Under the pieces are notes generated by a model, which saw nothing but the letters and a program-made list of their open reading frames with translations, did no database searches and was not told where the DNA came from. From Selaginella tamariscina (taxonomy: Eukaryota; Streptophyta; Lycopodiopsida; Selaginellales; Selaginellaceae), in assembly GCA_003024785.1 (NCBI GenBank), contig PUQB01000565.1, positions 62,001-126,000 on the forward strand: a DNA stretch of 64,000 nt, read 5' to 3'. Shown one piece after another: positions 1 through 13,007 of the stretch. Both the position numbers and the translations under genes were made by a program. Numbering within the stretch: position 1 is the first letter of the stretch; the number at the start of each line of letters is the position of its first letter.

Positions 1-1839
1 ATTCTTAATTCTTTTAATATGAGATCCCTACGATCAGAGTTAATTTTAAAGAATATTCTAATAAGAAATTTATTTTGCAATCATTAATAATATTTTTTAT
101 TTTGATTCTTTAAATTTTTTATATATTTAAAATTAATTATTTCAAAATTAAGATTAATATATAATTTTGTTTTTATAAATTATTTTAATACAAAATAGTG
201 TTATTTTAATGTAAATTATTTAAATATTTGTAGTTCTAATTAAATTAACCTTATAGCATAACTCATACATATTTTTAGTGTATACGGAGACTCAAGAGGC
301 ATTCTTATAGTGGTACACACAAACACCCACACACACACCATACAATTATTTTATTACTCTTATTAAAAACAAATGATTTATTAAATAAGTAAACAAATAA
401 TAAAACTAACTTGTATGGTTTTGCCTTATGTGCTCTATTATAACTTATTTTGTGAATTTATATACATGCATATTATATCAATAAAATAATTTATGAAGTA
501 TGAAATTGCAAATATTAATAAATATATTACTCTTAATTTTTTAGTTAGTGTTATTTCTAAAGATTTATTTTTAAAGTTAACTTTTTTATAAATGAGTCTA
601 ACATTATATATTAGAAATATTTATAAAATGAACATTACTAGGATCTCTATGCTGCACATTTATAGGATATCTATAAACTATTATACAGGCTAATTATACG
701 TATAGTCGTTGAGTAACACGTTATATACGCTTCAAAAATCTATAGAACAATACATTTGGTTTATTTGTACTCAAGTGTGTGTGTGTATACACACACATAC
801 ATATATATTTACATACCTATATATACATATATACACACACATAAATTATTAGGTTAAGTGTGAGTAATCTTATCAAAGTCTGTTCATGAGTAATACAATA
901 AGACTTTAAAGTATTAACTATCGTAAACAAATTGTGGATATACACAATATTAATATATTTATATATATAAGTATGTGTGTGTATAATATGATTTATACAT
1001 TGATTAAGTTGCATTACTATAGTATTAATACAAAACAATACGTATATACAATTCATAATTGTCAACCCTGGAGCAATTGTGATCTGACTAAACCACGTGT
1101 CCTCGGTGTAAGTCATGAAAATCGTCCATGTAAATATACACACATTCTCATGTGAGTTAGGTAAATTCTTTAAAATATATTCACTAAATTGAAAATTAAA
1201 TTTATTAATTAAATATTAACACCAATATTGAGGAGAAAATATTTTCACTTATATTATACTAATAGAAAATAAAGAAATTAATTATATTAATACCAGTTAT
1301 AATCATATATTTAAAAATGGAGGTTCGCTCCAGAAATTTCAATAACATGTAAGACTTGAATCTCTCTCTCACATACACACACGCGCAAGAGAGCATTCAC
1401 ACACACACACACACTTGCTAGAAGTGTGTCTGGTAAGTTTACGGCTACATACAAATAAATAGAATAATTTGAAGCATATATATATGTGTTACTCATCAAC
1501 TATACCTATAGTTGGCCTGCATTTAAAATAGATACCTAATAAATGATATTATATTAAAAATCTACATTAATCTCAACCATAGAAGTGGACATGTTTACAG
1601 ATCTCAATCAAGGAATATAAACAACAAAATTACACGTATTAATCCGCTTACATTTATAATAAAATGGTGCCAAAACGATACATTGAACCCATAATCCATG
1701 AATATCAATTATAAAATACTATATCCTAAAATTGAGAAATAATTATTATAGTGTACTACATTAATCTGGATCGTAGAAATGGACACGTTTACAAATCCTA
1801 GTCACATGCATAAACCCACGTCAACCCTGATCGAACTCC

Positions 1840-2058
1840 CAAATGCCGCCCCTCTTAATTCTAGTCTTTAACCACTTTCCCTTATAATCCCCTCGTTTGT
1901 TTCCCTTCCCCAATTGTAGCAGCAATACTTGCTGGTTTTCCCCTACTGTTGGTTCTGTGTATCTGCTCTCTCTACTGAGGTACTCTCTAAGTTGTTTTGA
2001 TTGGAATAATCTCAGTTAATTAGGAGTTAATGGTTGTATTGTATCAATTAAACAGGAC
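1840..2058 (+). promoter_or_regulatory. Leader of orphan gene copy A with 5'UTR intron
   Basis: The block 'cttataatcccctcgtttg' followed by a pyrimidine-rich leader is nearly identical to the region before copy B (5560-5790). A probable 5'UTR intron runs from 'actgag/gtactct' near 1979 to 'aaacag/gac' just before the ATG. The 'ttataat' word is the only TATA-like sequence at a sensible distance. Assignment rests on conservation between the paralogues. Confidence 0.4.
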
Positions 2059-2596
2059 ATGAAGCAGGCATATCTCACCTTCCCTGTCATCTCCCTTCCC
2101 AAATTTTACTTAGGGAAATATGAGAACACGGACGATGTCACCGTTGCCAAGCAGCTAGCAACCATGCTGTTGCAGGGGCATCAGCCGATCGTCGACGACT
2201 GTACTGCCCAACAGATGGTCCACTTCCAGCGGATACGGCGACAGATGCTTGGGAACCTCGAGACGCATTATTTCTCCCTCAAGCACAAGAGGAAAGCAGA
2301 AACCCAAGAGGCCCTGAGGCTTATAATTCGTCTGTATAACGACGTGCAGAGCTTGGTTCTCAACCCTGCTACTTCGGACACTGCAATTCAGGCAACATCT
2401 CTCTCTCCTACCCTCCATCTCTCTCTCTCTCCCCTCATCTCACTTTTAAGTGCAGAATTCTACTGTCTCGGATGTTCCCCAAACTGAGAAGGTGGGCTGG
2501 TCGGACTCTGTGCGTCTGCCACCGTTGTCACTGGAGCTGTCACTTTCGTCACTGGAGGTTGAGGGTAAGGAAGATGAGTTTGAGATTTCTAACTAG
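2059..2596 (+). CDS. Orphan two-exon protein, copy A (function unknown)
   Basis: I do not recognise this family. Exon 1 (2059-2391, 111 codons) begins MKQAYLTFPVISLPKFYLG. It contains a Thr/Ala/Gln-rich helical stretch, then 'YFSLKHKRKAETQEALRLI', and ends 'NPATSDTAIQ'. Exon 2 (2456-2596) gives a Pro/Ser/Leu- and acid-rich tail ending 'EDEFEISN' for a total of 157 residues. The intron (2392-2455) is a (CT)n-rich tract with the acceptor 'tgcag'. Its donor reads GC (cag/gcaaca), where the paralogue has GTAAC. The ATG follows a probable 5'UTR intron ('gaggtactctctaa' to 'aaacag/gacATG'). Both paralogues keep the same frame and exon sizes despite many substitutions, which supports real coding. 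Copy A stops three codons earlier than copy B. There is no signal peptide or membrane segment. Confidence 0.6.
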
Positions 2597-4496
2597 CTGC
2601 TGTAGACGGGGATTAGTTTTTAATAATAATCTAGTAATTGCCCAGAATAAATGTACAGGTTTATTTCTTAATTGTTAATAATATTCTTTTTATGATCCTT
2701 TAAATTTTATATATGTTAAATTAATATGATTTTTTTCAATAATATAAAGATTCCAACGATGAGAGTTGATTTTAAAGAATATTCAATAAGATATTTGTAA
2801 TTATTAATAATATTTTTCTTTTTCTGTTTTAAATTTTGTATATAATTAAATCAATTATTTCAAAATAAAGATTAATATAAAATTTTGTTTTTAATAGATT
2901 ATTTTACACATAAGTATGTACAATATCGTATTTGCATATGTTTAGTTACTCTAAATCATAACACACAAACACACACACACATACACACCATATAATTAAT
3001 TTATTAATCTTATTAAAAATAAATGCTTGTTAAATAAGTAAACAAATAACAAAAATAACTTGTACAGTTTTGCCTTAACTTTATTATGTAAATTTATACA
3101 CATGTATATTATTTCAATTAAATAAATTAAAAAGCATGAAAATGCAAATATTAATAAATATATTACTCTTAATTTTTAATTTTAAAATTAAATTTTTTTA
3201 AACAAGTCTATTAGAAATCATTATAAAATGAACATGATCTATGTGATCTCTATGTACATCAAAAAGATATATAAAAAATATCACACAATAGCGCCATTGT
3301 TATGTATGATTTAGAAAACATGTGTAGATACTTGCAAATATGTATTGAGTACACATGCACACACATATACACACATACACACGTGCACACATGAACAAGG
3401 GACAAAGGGGAAGTGCGTAAGGACTAGGGGCGGCATTTTGGTGTTTGAACAAGGTTTATGAATGTAATGTTGATCTTTCTCCAGGATTTGAAAACGTGTC
3501 CACTTCTATGGTTGAGATTAATGTAGTTTTACATTTGCTATATTTATAAACTATTATATAGGCCAATTATATGTATAGTCATTGAGTAACAAATATATGT
3601 ACGCTTCAAAAATATATAGAACAGTATATTTGGTTTATTTGTACTCATGTGTGTGGGTGCATACACAGACACACACACATAGAGAGAGAGAGAGACGCAC
3701 ACACACACACACACATATTTATAATATATGTACATATGTATATATGTGTCTGTATATTATAGAATTATATCTTGAAATTCATCCATCAATTGGCCTGCAT
3801 TTATAATAAATACCTAAAAAATTTAAAATCAGCATTAATCTCAACCGTTGAAGTGGACACATATACAAATCCAAGGGATATAAACCAACCAAATTACATT
3901 TTTAATTAATGCCAAAAAGATAATAATCAACTATAAAATATTATTTCTTAGAAATAGAATCTATGTACAGGTTTATTTTGTAATGCTTAATAATATTCTT
4001 TTTATGATTCTTTAAATTTTATATATATTCAAATTAATTATTTTAAAATGAAGATTAATATAAATTTTTGTTTTAAAAAATTATTTAAACACAAAAGTAG
4101 TGTTTTCTTAATGTATATTATTTAAATATATGTATGCTAATTTAGCTTTACAGCATAACTCATACATATTTTTAGTGTATATGGAGACATTCAAGCAATA
4201 GCTCAAGCCATAAACTAATATAGTTGTACACATACACATCCTTCACACGTGTGTGAGTGTGTGCATATATGTCACACATGTACGTACACATGAACAATGT
4301 AGTATCTACATGTGTTTACTTACGTAACATTGGTATACTAAAACACTCACACACACACACCATACAAGTTCTTTTTATTAATCTTATTAAAAATAGTTAA
4401 TTTCGATATAATAATTGGCCAATTATATGTAACACGTATATATAATATACACCTCAAATATCTATAAAACAAGATATTTAGTTTATTTGTACTCAC

Positions 4497-4528
<32 letters not shown>

Positions 4529-5559
4529 TCTTTTATATATGTATGTGTGTATACACAAATATACAAACAAACACACACATATTACATTTCAATGTATAAA
4601 ATATTTACATTGGTGTATATTATATCTTGAAATTCATCCATTAATACACCTGGAAAATATTCACAAAGCTGGCACAAAGTAGATTCCTTTCTTCATATTC
4701 CAACACACATGCACGTGTATATATGATTCATAGTTGTCAACCACGTGGAACCCTCAAGCGATTGTGGTCCGACGTGGATGATTAGGCCACGTGTTCCTGT
4801 GCAAATGGTGAAGATTGTCCATGTAAATATACACACATTCTTTTATATTAGTATGAGTCAGGGCTGATGTGGTGATTAAATTCTATATTCACTAAATCTA
4901 AGATAAATTTATTAATTAAATATTAACAACAATATTGAGGGGGAAATATTTTCATAATATTTTCTAGGTATACAAATAAACAATTGTTTGCTTATATTAT
5001 GTTAATATAAAATAAAATAATTAATTATATTAATATCAATCATTATAATACACTTACTAATATAACTTACGTGTTTACCATAGTTACCTTACATTATATA
5101 TTTAAAAATGTTCAATAACTTATGTTTAATAAGTTTAGGACTAGGATTATTAAAACTTACAAATAAGCAGAATATCCTGTTTTATATTTAAAACGTATAT
5201 ATACGTGTTACTCATATAGTTGGCTCGCATTTATAATAGATACCTAATAAATGATATTATATTAAAAATCTACATTAATCTCAACCGTAGAAGTGGACAC
5301 GTTTACAGATCTTAAGCAAGGAAAATAAACAACAAAATTACACGTATTAACCCACTTACATTTATAATGAAACGGTGACAAAAGGATACCATAATCCATG
5401 AATATCAACTATAAAATATTATATCCTAAACTTATTATATTGTACTACATTAATCTCGATCGTAGAAATGGACACGTTTACAAATCCTAGTCAAAGGATC
5501 ATACATGCATAAACCCACGTCAACCCTGATTCATCACTCTCGAACTCCCAAATGCCGCC

Positions 5560-5790
5560 CCTCTTAATTCTAGTCTTAATTACTTCCCCTTATAATCCCA
5601 TTGTTTGTTTCCCTTCCCTTCCCTAGTTGCAGCAGCGATACTTGCTTGTTTTCTCCTTCTGCTGTCGGTTCTGTGTATCTGCTCTCTCTACCGAGGTACT
5701 CTCTAATTTGTTTTGATTGGATTCCTCTCTAATAATCCCATTTAATTAGGAACTAACGATTGTATCTGTATTGTATCACTTAAACAGGAC
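5560..5790 (+). promoter_or_regulatory. Leader of orphan gene copy B with 5'UTR intron
   Basis: This is the paralogous leader to 1840-2058. It has 'ccccttataatcccattg', a C/T-rich leader, a donor at 'accgag/gtactct' (about 5694) and an acceptor 'taaacag/gac' directly before the ATG. Splice signals and spacing are kept between copies while the rest has diverged, so both copies were probably expressed after duplication. Confidence 0.4.
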
Positions 5791-6354
5791 ATGAAGAAGG
5801 CGTATCTCTTCTTCCCTCTCACCTCCCTTCCAAAATTCTACTTGGGACAATATGCGACCGCGGACGATGTCACCGTTGCCAAGCAGCTAGCAACCATGCT
5901 GTTGCACGGGCACCAGCGGATCATCGATAACTGTACCGCCCAGCAGATGGTCCAGTACGAGCGGGTACAGCAGCAGATGCTTCAGAACCTGCAGACGCGT
6001 TATTTCTCCCTCAAACACGGGAGGAAAGCAGAAACTCAAGAGGCGCTGAGGCTTATTGTATGTCTGTATACGGATGTGCAGCTCTTGGTTCTCAACCCTG
6101 CTACTTCGGACACTGCAATTCAGGGTAACATCTCTCTCTCTCCCCCCTCTCTCCCTCTCTCTCTCCCCCTCTCTCCCTCTCTCTCCCCCTCTCTCCCCTC
6201 ATCTCACTTTTAAGTGCAGAATTCTATTGTGCCGGATGTTCCTGAAACTGAGGAGAAGCACTCGTGGAACATTGTGAATCCGCCACCATTGTCACCGGAG
6301 CTGCCACCTTTGTCACCGGAAGATGAGTTTGAGATATCTAGCTGGCTGCTGTAG
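5791..6354 (+). CDS. Orphan two-exon protein, copy B (function unknown)
   Basis: Paralogue of the gene at 2059-2596. Exon 1 (5791-6123, 111 codons) begins MKKAYLFFPLTSLPKFYLG and ends 'NPATSDTAIQ'. Exon 2 (6220-6354) continues 'NSIVPDVPETEEKHSW', then a 'PPPLSPELPPLSPE' repeat, and ends 'DEFEISSWLL', giving 155 residues. The intron is a long (CT)n/(C)n tract. The junction reads 'cag/ggtaac'; one extra G would explain why the usual cag/gtaac donor is off by one. The tail is acidic, proline-rich and ends in hydrophobic residues, which resembles but does not prove an activation or docking tail. No known domain is recognised. It could be lineage-specific. Confidence 0.6.
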
Positions 6355-6359
6355 ATGAG

Positions 6360-7432
6360 GATTGTTTTTTAGAATATTCTAGTATTTATTTCGTAATGGT
6401 TAATAATATTCTTTTTATGATCCTTTATATATTTAAATTAATATAAATCTTTTTAATAAATATATTACAAACTATGAGAGTTGATTTTAGGGAATATTGT
6501 GATTGGATATTTATTTTGTAATTATTAATAATATTTTCTTTTAATTCTTTAAATTTTTGAATACATTTAAATTAATTATTTCAAAATGAAAATTAAAAAA
6601 AGTTTTTGTTTTGATAAATTTTTTTAACACAAAAGTAGTTTTTCTAATGTATGTAATTCTAAATAAATTAACTTTATAACATGCATTCAAGCAATAGCTC
6701 GAGCCAGTAACCTAATATAGTTGTACACATACACATCCTTTACATGTGTGTGTATATGTATATGTGTGCATATATGCCTAACAGTGGTACACGCAGACAC
6801 CCACACACACACCATACAATTATTTTATTAATCTTACTAAAAATAAATGACGTGCTAAATAAGTAAACAAATAATACAAATAACTTATGCTTTGTTATAA
6901 GTTTATTATGTAGATTTATATAAATGTATATTATATCAACGAAATAATTTATAATATAAACATATTTACCATTAATTTTTCATTTAACTTTATATGGCTG
7001 TATAATTTAAAATTATTTTTTTTTAAACGAGTCTAATATAATATATTAGAAATATTTATAAATGAACATTGATCTATGTAGGATCTCTTATGTGCTACAT
7101 CAAAACTGATATATGTGCTTTATATTCTGCAAGTATGAAAAATATCACACAATAGTGCCACTGTTATGTATGATATACTTGCAAATATGTATTGAGTGCA
7201 CATGCACACACATATACATACATGCACACATACATACACACATACACATATACATGCACGCATACATACACACGTGCACACACGAACAAGGACAAAAAGT
7301 CGGTAAGGACTAGAATTAAGAAGGGGGGAAATTTGGTGTTTGAACCTGTTGTTAATCGATTTGTCCATGTGTCCACTTCTACGGTTGAGATTAATGTGGT
7401 TTTACACACTAAATAATTAATTCCCATTTATA

Positions 7433-7482
<50 letters not shown>

Positions 7483-8345
7483 GCTTCAAAAATCTATAAA
7501 ATAGTATTTTAGGTTTATTTGTACTTATGCGTGTGTGATATATACGTATGTATGTATATATGTATTATATCTATGTATGTATATAGATATCTACATACAC
7601 ACACACACACACACACATATATACATATATACATATGTGTGTGTACACATGTGTGTGTGCGTATGTATATCAATCTATCTATGTATCTATATATATGTAT
7701 ATGTATATCTATATGTATATATGTATTATGTATCTGTGTGTGTGCGTGTACTATAGATTTTGATGTATACAGGTATATAGGAATTATATCTTGTATATAC
7801 GTATGTATGTATGTATGTATATGTGTGTGTGTACTATAGATTTTGATGTATACGGGTATATAGGAATTATATCTTGAAATTCATCCATTAATACACCTGG
7901 AAAATATTCAGCTACTTTGACAAAGCTGGCACAAAGTAGATTCTTTTCTTCATATTCCAACAGGATAGAGTGGAAGTCAAGAATGTAACACACACACACA
8001 CACATGTGTGTGTGTGTGTACGAATATGCACGTATACCATCCATTTATAGTTGTCAACCATGTGGAACATTCTGGCAAGCACAAACAATTGTTCAGTCCT
8101 ACTTTGCTGCGTTAAACCGCTTCTTTTGCAAGGACCACACACACACACACACATGTGTGTGTGTGTGTGTGTGTGTGTTTTGAAAACTCCAGTCAATTGT
8201 CAACAAGCACGAACAAATCGTGACATGAAGTGAGTTTCAATTCATAGTGCTGTCCAAAATAAAATACCAAGCAACCTTTGGATTGCAAACTACGGGCCAT
8301 CAACTTGATCAAGTTATATATACGCGCGCGTGTGTGTGTGTATTA

Positions 8346-8385
<40 letters not shown>

Positions 8386-8626
8386 TAGCACGTTTAGCAC
8401 ACTTCAATAATTTACACTAATACTTAAAATGTAACTTCATTAACAGGAAAACGACTTAATTAATTAATTAATTATATTTCTTAATAAATAGAACACATGA
8501 GATGCAAGTCAAAGCACATAACACCCCGTACATATATATAAACAATTCAAAACATAATCATGCTGTTTACAGACAAACGCCACGTATCACGTATGAACGT
8601 GAACTATCTGTCTTTATTTTAACCTG

Positions 8627-8690
<64 letters not shown>

Positions 8691-9611
8691 TTGCTTAAAA
8701 GTTCGGTGATTAGTAATGAGTTATGTATGAACACAGAAAACTAACTTGTCCACACTTGGTACCAAAAATCAACGACCATTTCAGGTGGGTCACATGCAAG
8801 CACTTTGTATATATAATAATATTATACTATATATACGTATACACATACATATATGTATATATACACAGGGGGTCACATGCAAGCAAAATTAATATTATTG
8901 TAGTTTTGACAAAGTATATATACACATATATAAAGTTATAATATATTAATGTCAATGTTTGTATGTGGGGTATTTAAATTCTTGACAAGTCCGTCCCAAC
9001 ATCGTGCCCCACACTTTTATGAACCCCTCCATGATCACGAGCTCACTATTGTTTCAACAAACACAAAGAAATTCTTTACCATATATATTTAATTTTTATA
9101 ATTATATTTATATAATTATAAAAATTAAATATATAAGTAATAATATACGAATATGCATTACATATATAATATAATATAGCATATTCATGGTATATTACAT
9201 ATATAAGATATATTGTTTACATGTGAAGGTAAATGAAATTTACACGATATTTGATACGAGTGGAACAAGCTTAAAAGTACGTATGTACATACATTCACAT
9301 GTGCATATTAATATATAATATATAATTTATATTAATATATATATTAATTAGTTGACGCCGTTATACAAGGAGAACTTTTCAACCAATCTAACAAACCGTA
9401 GAATTCTTGACCAATACATGAAAGAAGCAATGTGTAATTAAAAAAGAAACCCACACCCGATGAGCATGTGTCTTGCTTGTATAGCACATAATATGTATGT
9501 GTATGTGCATGCATACGTGTATGTGTGTGTGTGTGAGTATATAAACCAGCATGTATTGTGTATAAGTTTCAATATGGCTTCTCTCCTATAGTCTCTGTAG
9601 ATATATACAAA
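6360..9611. other. Gene-free spacer rich in microsatellites
   Basis: The first part (to about 8240) belongs to the tandem array. It includes a pure (AT)n run at about 7437-7480, (TATG)n tracts and two (AC)n(GT)n palindromic tracts (about 7989-8018 and 8138-8177). From 8300 to 9550 there are (AC)n, (TA)n(GT)n at 8632-8688, and many short AT repeats. I see no conserved coding stretch. The ORFs here are translations of simple repeats. Confidence 0.8.
9083..9134. repeat. AT-rich hairpin
   Basis: A near-perfect inverted repeat: arms of about 23 bases (beginning 'atatttaatttttataatt') around a short 'atttata' loop. It lies about 500 bp upstream of the GH9 gene. It could form a stable hairpin but also arises easily in DNA this AT-rich. 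Confidence 0.6.
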
Positions 9612-11724
9612 ATGCAGAGAGTTTTATCACTTGTATTTTGTATAATCTGTTCGGTTTCCGGAGCCTCATTCGATTACAGAGATGCATTAAGCAAGAGTAT
9701 ATTGTTTTACGAAGCACAGAGGTCCGGTACACTCCCTGCACAACAGAGAGTTACATGGAGATCTCATTCGGGCCTCCAAGATGGGAAAGCATCTGGAGTA
9801 AGCTTAATCTTCATTAATTTCATGCTAATTTGTGTTTGAAAACAATGAGATCTACATTGTAAAACATATACGTTTGATGTTATATAATCTACATTGATCA
9901 TTAATATTTAATGTTTTATAGGTGGATTTAGGAGGGGATACTATGATGCTGGGGACAATGTGAAATTTGGCTTACCAATGGCATTCACAATAACAATGCT
10001 ATCATGGAGTTTGCAAGAATATGGAGAACAGATTGCCCAAGCTGGTGAGCTGCAACATGCATTAGAGGCCATCAAGTGGGGTACTGATTACTTCATTAAG
10101 GCTCATCCAGAGCCCAATGTTCTATGGGGACAGGTATATACTGTATATATGTGTGTATACGTATACGTATGCGTATATACGTGAATGTGTGTACAGGTAG
10201 GTGATGGGCAGTCAGACCACGCATGCTGGCAGAGGCCCGAAGAAATGACAACGGATAGGAGGGGTTACCGGATTGACACGTCACATCCCGGTTCCGACCT
10301 TGCCGGAGAAACTGCTGCCGCACTTGCTGCTGCCTCTATTGTCTTCAGAACATCCCAGCCTGCGTATTCCTCCCTCCTCCTCACGCACGCCAAACAGGTG
10401 CGTGTGCGTGCGTGCGTGTGTGTATTGCTGACGTAATATCGTTTGTTTTATGTTAAGCTTTTCGAGTTTGCGGATACATATAGAGGAAAATATGATAACA
10501 GTATACTGTTAGCACAGAAGTTTTATACTTCCAGAAGTGGATATGCAGTAAGATAAATTATTAATTAATTTTCTTAATTAATTAATTAATGTTTTTAATC
10601 AATTAATTAATTTTTAATTAATTAATTACTGTTTTAATTAATTAATTAATTAATTTTTTTAATTAATTAATTAATTAATTTTTTATGTAGGATGAGCTTC
10701 TATGGAGTGCAATATGGTTATATAAAGCTACAGGAGAAGAACGCTATCTGGATTATGTTGCTAAAAATGCTGCTGTTCTTGGTGGCACTAGCTGGAGTAT
10801 TACTGAGTTTAGCTGGGATGTTAAATATGCTGGCGTTCAAGTATTGGCCTCCAAGGTGCGTGCGTGCGTGCGTGCGTGTGTGTGTGTGAGAGAGAGAGAG
10901 AGAGGCATGTCCATGATATAATACATTCTCTATAGGGAATGTATAACACACACAATCTAACCTTATACTCCGTATTGAGAGCACTCTCTCCCTCTCTCTC
11001 TCTCAACACGCAGTGTGTGTGTGTGTGTATACACTTCCTAAAGAGAATGTATTAGAGAGAGAAGTGTATAACACACACACACACACACGCACACACATCT
11101 AACCTTATACTGTGTGTTGAGAGAGAGAGAGTGTGTGTGTGTATAACACATACATACAGACACACGTCTTACTGCGTGTACACAGGTGCTGCTCGATGGA
11201 AAAGCTGGACAATACAAAAGCATATTCGAACAGTATCAATCAAAGGCGGAGTACTTCTTATGTGCGTGTCTTCAGCAAAACTCTGGTGCCCAAGTCCAAA
11301 GAACTCCTGGTAACACACACATACACGCACGCGTGGATACACCATATATGTATATATATTGCAGGTGGTTTGATGTTTATAAGGCACTGGAACAATATGC
11401 AATATGTAACTTCAGCCTCTTTCTTACTTACTGTTTATTACGACTATCTGACGTCAGCAAAACAGCCTCTCCATTGTAGTGGTAGAGCCATCGATCCTTC
11501 TCAACTAATTAACTTTGCTCAATCTCAGGTAATTAAACTTGATATGTGTGTGTCTGCGTGCGTGCGTGTGTGTATGTGTGTGTGTGTTCTCTAAACACAT
11601 ATATGGCTATATACTCTCTTCCTCTCTCGCCCTCTCTCTCTCTCTCACACACACACACTGGTTCTCAATAGTGCGTGTGTGTGGGTGCTAATCCATATAT
11701 GCCTATATACAAAAGGCTGCTATA

Positions 11725-11764
<40 letters not shown>

Positions 11765-11837
11765 ACAACACACTGGTTCTCAATAGTGTGCGTGTGTGTG
11801 TGTGTGGTAATCATGTTCATATACAAAAGCTGCTATA

Positions 11838-11869
<32 letters not shown>

Positions 11870-12724
11870 TTGGTTCTCAATAGTGTGTGCGTGTGTGTGT
11901 GGTAATCCAGTCAAGTTCTCTAAACACTACCTATATACAAAAGGCTCTCACACACGGGTTCTCAATAGTGCGTGTGTGTGAATACACACGCATACACACA
12001 CGAACTAAGACGTACGTGCAGGTGGATTACATACTAGGTTCGAACCCGAGAGCAACAAGTTACCTGGTAGGGCACGGGTTTAACTACCCGCAACGTGTTC
12101 ACCACAGAGGAGCCTCAATAGTATCTATAAAGCAGGACCCAAGCTTTGTAGAATGCAAACATGGATATGCCACATGGTATACGAGAATGCAGAGTGACCC
12201 GAATATTCTTGTCGGAGCTCTTGTAGGGGGACCTGATGAGTCGGATAACTTTGTCGACGCGCGTGACAACTGGGAGCAGACAGAGCCGACAACTTATAAT
12301 AATGCTCCTCTTGTCGGTCTCCTTGCCAGGCTACATGTCGGTCCTGTTTCCAACAATAACAATCAAGATCTCGTCTCGTGTAAGTCAAACGCACACGCAC
12401 GCACTTTCATGTCCATATGTGTAAATACATACACACATACGAGAGAGAGAGAGAGAGAGAGATTTCACACTATGTACGTTATGTATGTATTTACATATGT
12501 GGACATGAAAGTGCGTGTGTGTATGTTATATTCTCACTCATATATTTGTACTCTCTCTCTCTCTCTCCGTGTGTGTATTCTCCTCATATATTTGTACTCT
12601 CTCTCTCTCTCCTTGTATGTATTCTCCTCGTATATTTGTACTCACGTATGTGTATTTCCTCATATATTTAAACTCTCTCTCTCTTCTCTCTCTCTCTCTC
12701 TATGTGTATTCTCCTCATGTATTT

Positions 12725-12771
<47 letters not shown>

Positions 12772-12935
12772 TGTACTCTCTCATATATTTGTACGCTCTC
12801 TCGTTCTTTCTCTCCAGGTATGATCCTGTATACGTATTTATTTAAAGATGCATGGGTATATATATATCTTCATATTTAACAGCCATGTGCAGACATACAC
12901 AAAATGTATATGTACAAGTGTATATATATAGCTAT

Positions 12936-12966
<31 letters not shown>

Positions 12967-12969
12967 AGT

Positions 12970-13007
<38 letters not shown>

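Larger units (their letters stand above)
1..8240. repeat. Degenerate tandem array around the orphan gene pair
   Basis: The same series of sequence blocks recurs several times. The AT-rich 3' flank of the gene (key words 'taataatattctttttatgat' in pieces) starts near 1, 2620, 3960 and 6370. The word 'caccatacaa' follows near 338, 2986, 4360 and 6811. A block with 'cttcaaaaat' and 'tttggtttatttgtact' occurs near 729, 3603, 4450 and 7484. The gene itself is present only near 2059 and 5791. Two units are therefore about 3 kb with the gene, and two are short and gene-less (about 3600-4450, and 7484 onward). Short (GT)n, (GA)n and (AC)n tracts sit at the same relative places in each unit. I see no transposase or LTR, so local duplication is the simplest reading. 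Confidence 0.75.

Noticed and set aside
817-1155. ORFs on both strands near 1 kb
   Set aside because: They translate (TA)n/(GT)n-rich array spacer; not conserved between array units.
7113-7839. Several ORFs on both strands rich in Tyr/Ile/Cys/Val or His/Thr
   Set aside because: Direct translations of (TATG)n and (AC)n microsatellites.
11887-12879. A 330-codon ORF running through GH9 exon 8 into the intron
   Set aside because: Only the part before 12379 is exon; the rest is Ser/Leu translation of (CT)n minisatellite.
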